DNA from: Pedosphaera sp. | GTDB lineage: Bacteria; Verrucomicrobiota; Verrucomicrobiia; Limisphaerales; SIAT01 | Assembly: GCA_009691645.1 (NCBI GenBank) | Contig: SIAT01000023.1 | Span: 1-15,310, forward strand | DNA length: 15,310 nt | Direction of reading: 5' to 3' | The notes under the pieces: generated by a model | What the model was told of the DNA's origin: nothing | Databases searched by the model: none | Seen by the model: the letters and a program-made list of their open reading frames with translations, nothing else | Part shown: positions 15,167 through 15,310 of the stretch, piece by piece | How the letters are laid out: each line of letters opens with the position of its first letter | Numbering within the stretch: the stretch's first letter is position 1 | Position numbers and translations under genes: made by a program

Positions 15167-15310
15167 CTACTTCGCCAACTCGGGGTTCTCCATGAATGCG
15201 TAACAGAGCATGTGAGCGATGCCCATCTGCCCGTCCTCGGCGCGGCCGTAATGCGTGTCGTTGACGACGATGGCTTGATCGGCGATCTCAGCGAGCTTGC
15301 CGCGTTTGCC
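15167..15310 (-). CDS. SIS-domain protein, likely phosphoheptose isomerase type, C-terminal end only
   Basis: The last 47 codons of a gene that enters from the right edge, ending at TAG 15169-15167. The visible part reads GKLAEIADQAIVVNDTHYGR and continues AEDGQMGIAHMLCYAFME. This is the C-terminal pattern of SIS-domain sugar isomerases: AD-x-x-I-V-V, then a Glu/Asp and a helix with IAHMLCY. D-sedoheptulose-7-phosphate isomerase (GmhA) is the nearest family I recall; it supplies heptose for lipopolysaccharide. Only the tail is present, so another SIS sugar-phosphate protein is possible. It lies 74 bp upstream of uvrC on the same strand. Confidence 0.6.
   Translation of the reverse strand, partial: GKRGKLAEIADQAIVVNDTHYGRAEDGQMGIAHMLCYAFMENPELAK

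Noticed and set aside
14361..15203. 280-codon open frame on the plus strand
   Set aside because: It is antisense to uvrC, whose domains are unmistakable, and shows no domain of its own.

Overview
The window is a compact, high-GC bacterial chromosome segment with no rRNA, tRNA, mobile element, CRISPR array or phage gene that I can see. The content suggests a member of the Verrucomicrobiota, probably a relative of Pedosphaera/Limisphaera. This is an inference from the combination of a GldA/GldF/GldG-type ABC cassette followed by a DUF4340 protein, DUF2203, long-form HisG, a 33-residue COX24/AURKAIP1-type basic protein, and Sec-exported amidohydrolase-like proteins. No phylogenetic marker proves it.

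From 9263 down to base 1, twelve genes run head to tail on the minus strand with short gaps or overlaps: yacG, purN, a 46-residue small ORF, hisG, the 33-residue ribosomal-type protein, a TPR lipoprotein, DUF2203, the ABC ATPase, the ABC-2 permease, a GldG-like auxiliary protein, a DUF4340 protein, and a membrane-anchored coiled-coil protein cut by the window edge. The first part is housekeeping (purine and histidine synthesis, gyrase modulation, ribosome). The last five genes form a tight cassette with 1- and 4-base overlaps, likely an envelope complex of ATPase, permease and membrane-anchored periplasmic proteins. A 94-bp gap with a TTGACA box lies just upstream of it.

From 9329 to 13548 two plus-strand genes, overlapping by ATGA, encode exported amidohydrolase-like proteins. 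The first is a tandem fusion whose N-terminal half has lost part of its metal ligands and whose C-terminal half keeps them. The second is a single domain that has lost the HxH motif. The degenerate domains of the two proteins look like paralogues.

From 13557 to the right end, on the minus strand and convergent with the amidohydrolases, are a short form of UvrC (nucleotide excision repair) and the C-terminal end of a SIS-domain protein resembling phosphoheptose isomerase.

The best candidates for something undescribed are the 46-residue ORF coupled to hisG by an ATGA overlap (8216-8356), the degenerate/intact amidohydrolase set, and the UvrC that lacks most of the segment between its UVR motif and RNase H domain. 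I did not find an obviously novel defence or mobile system.
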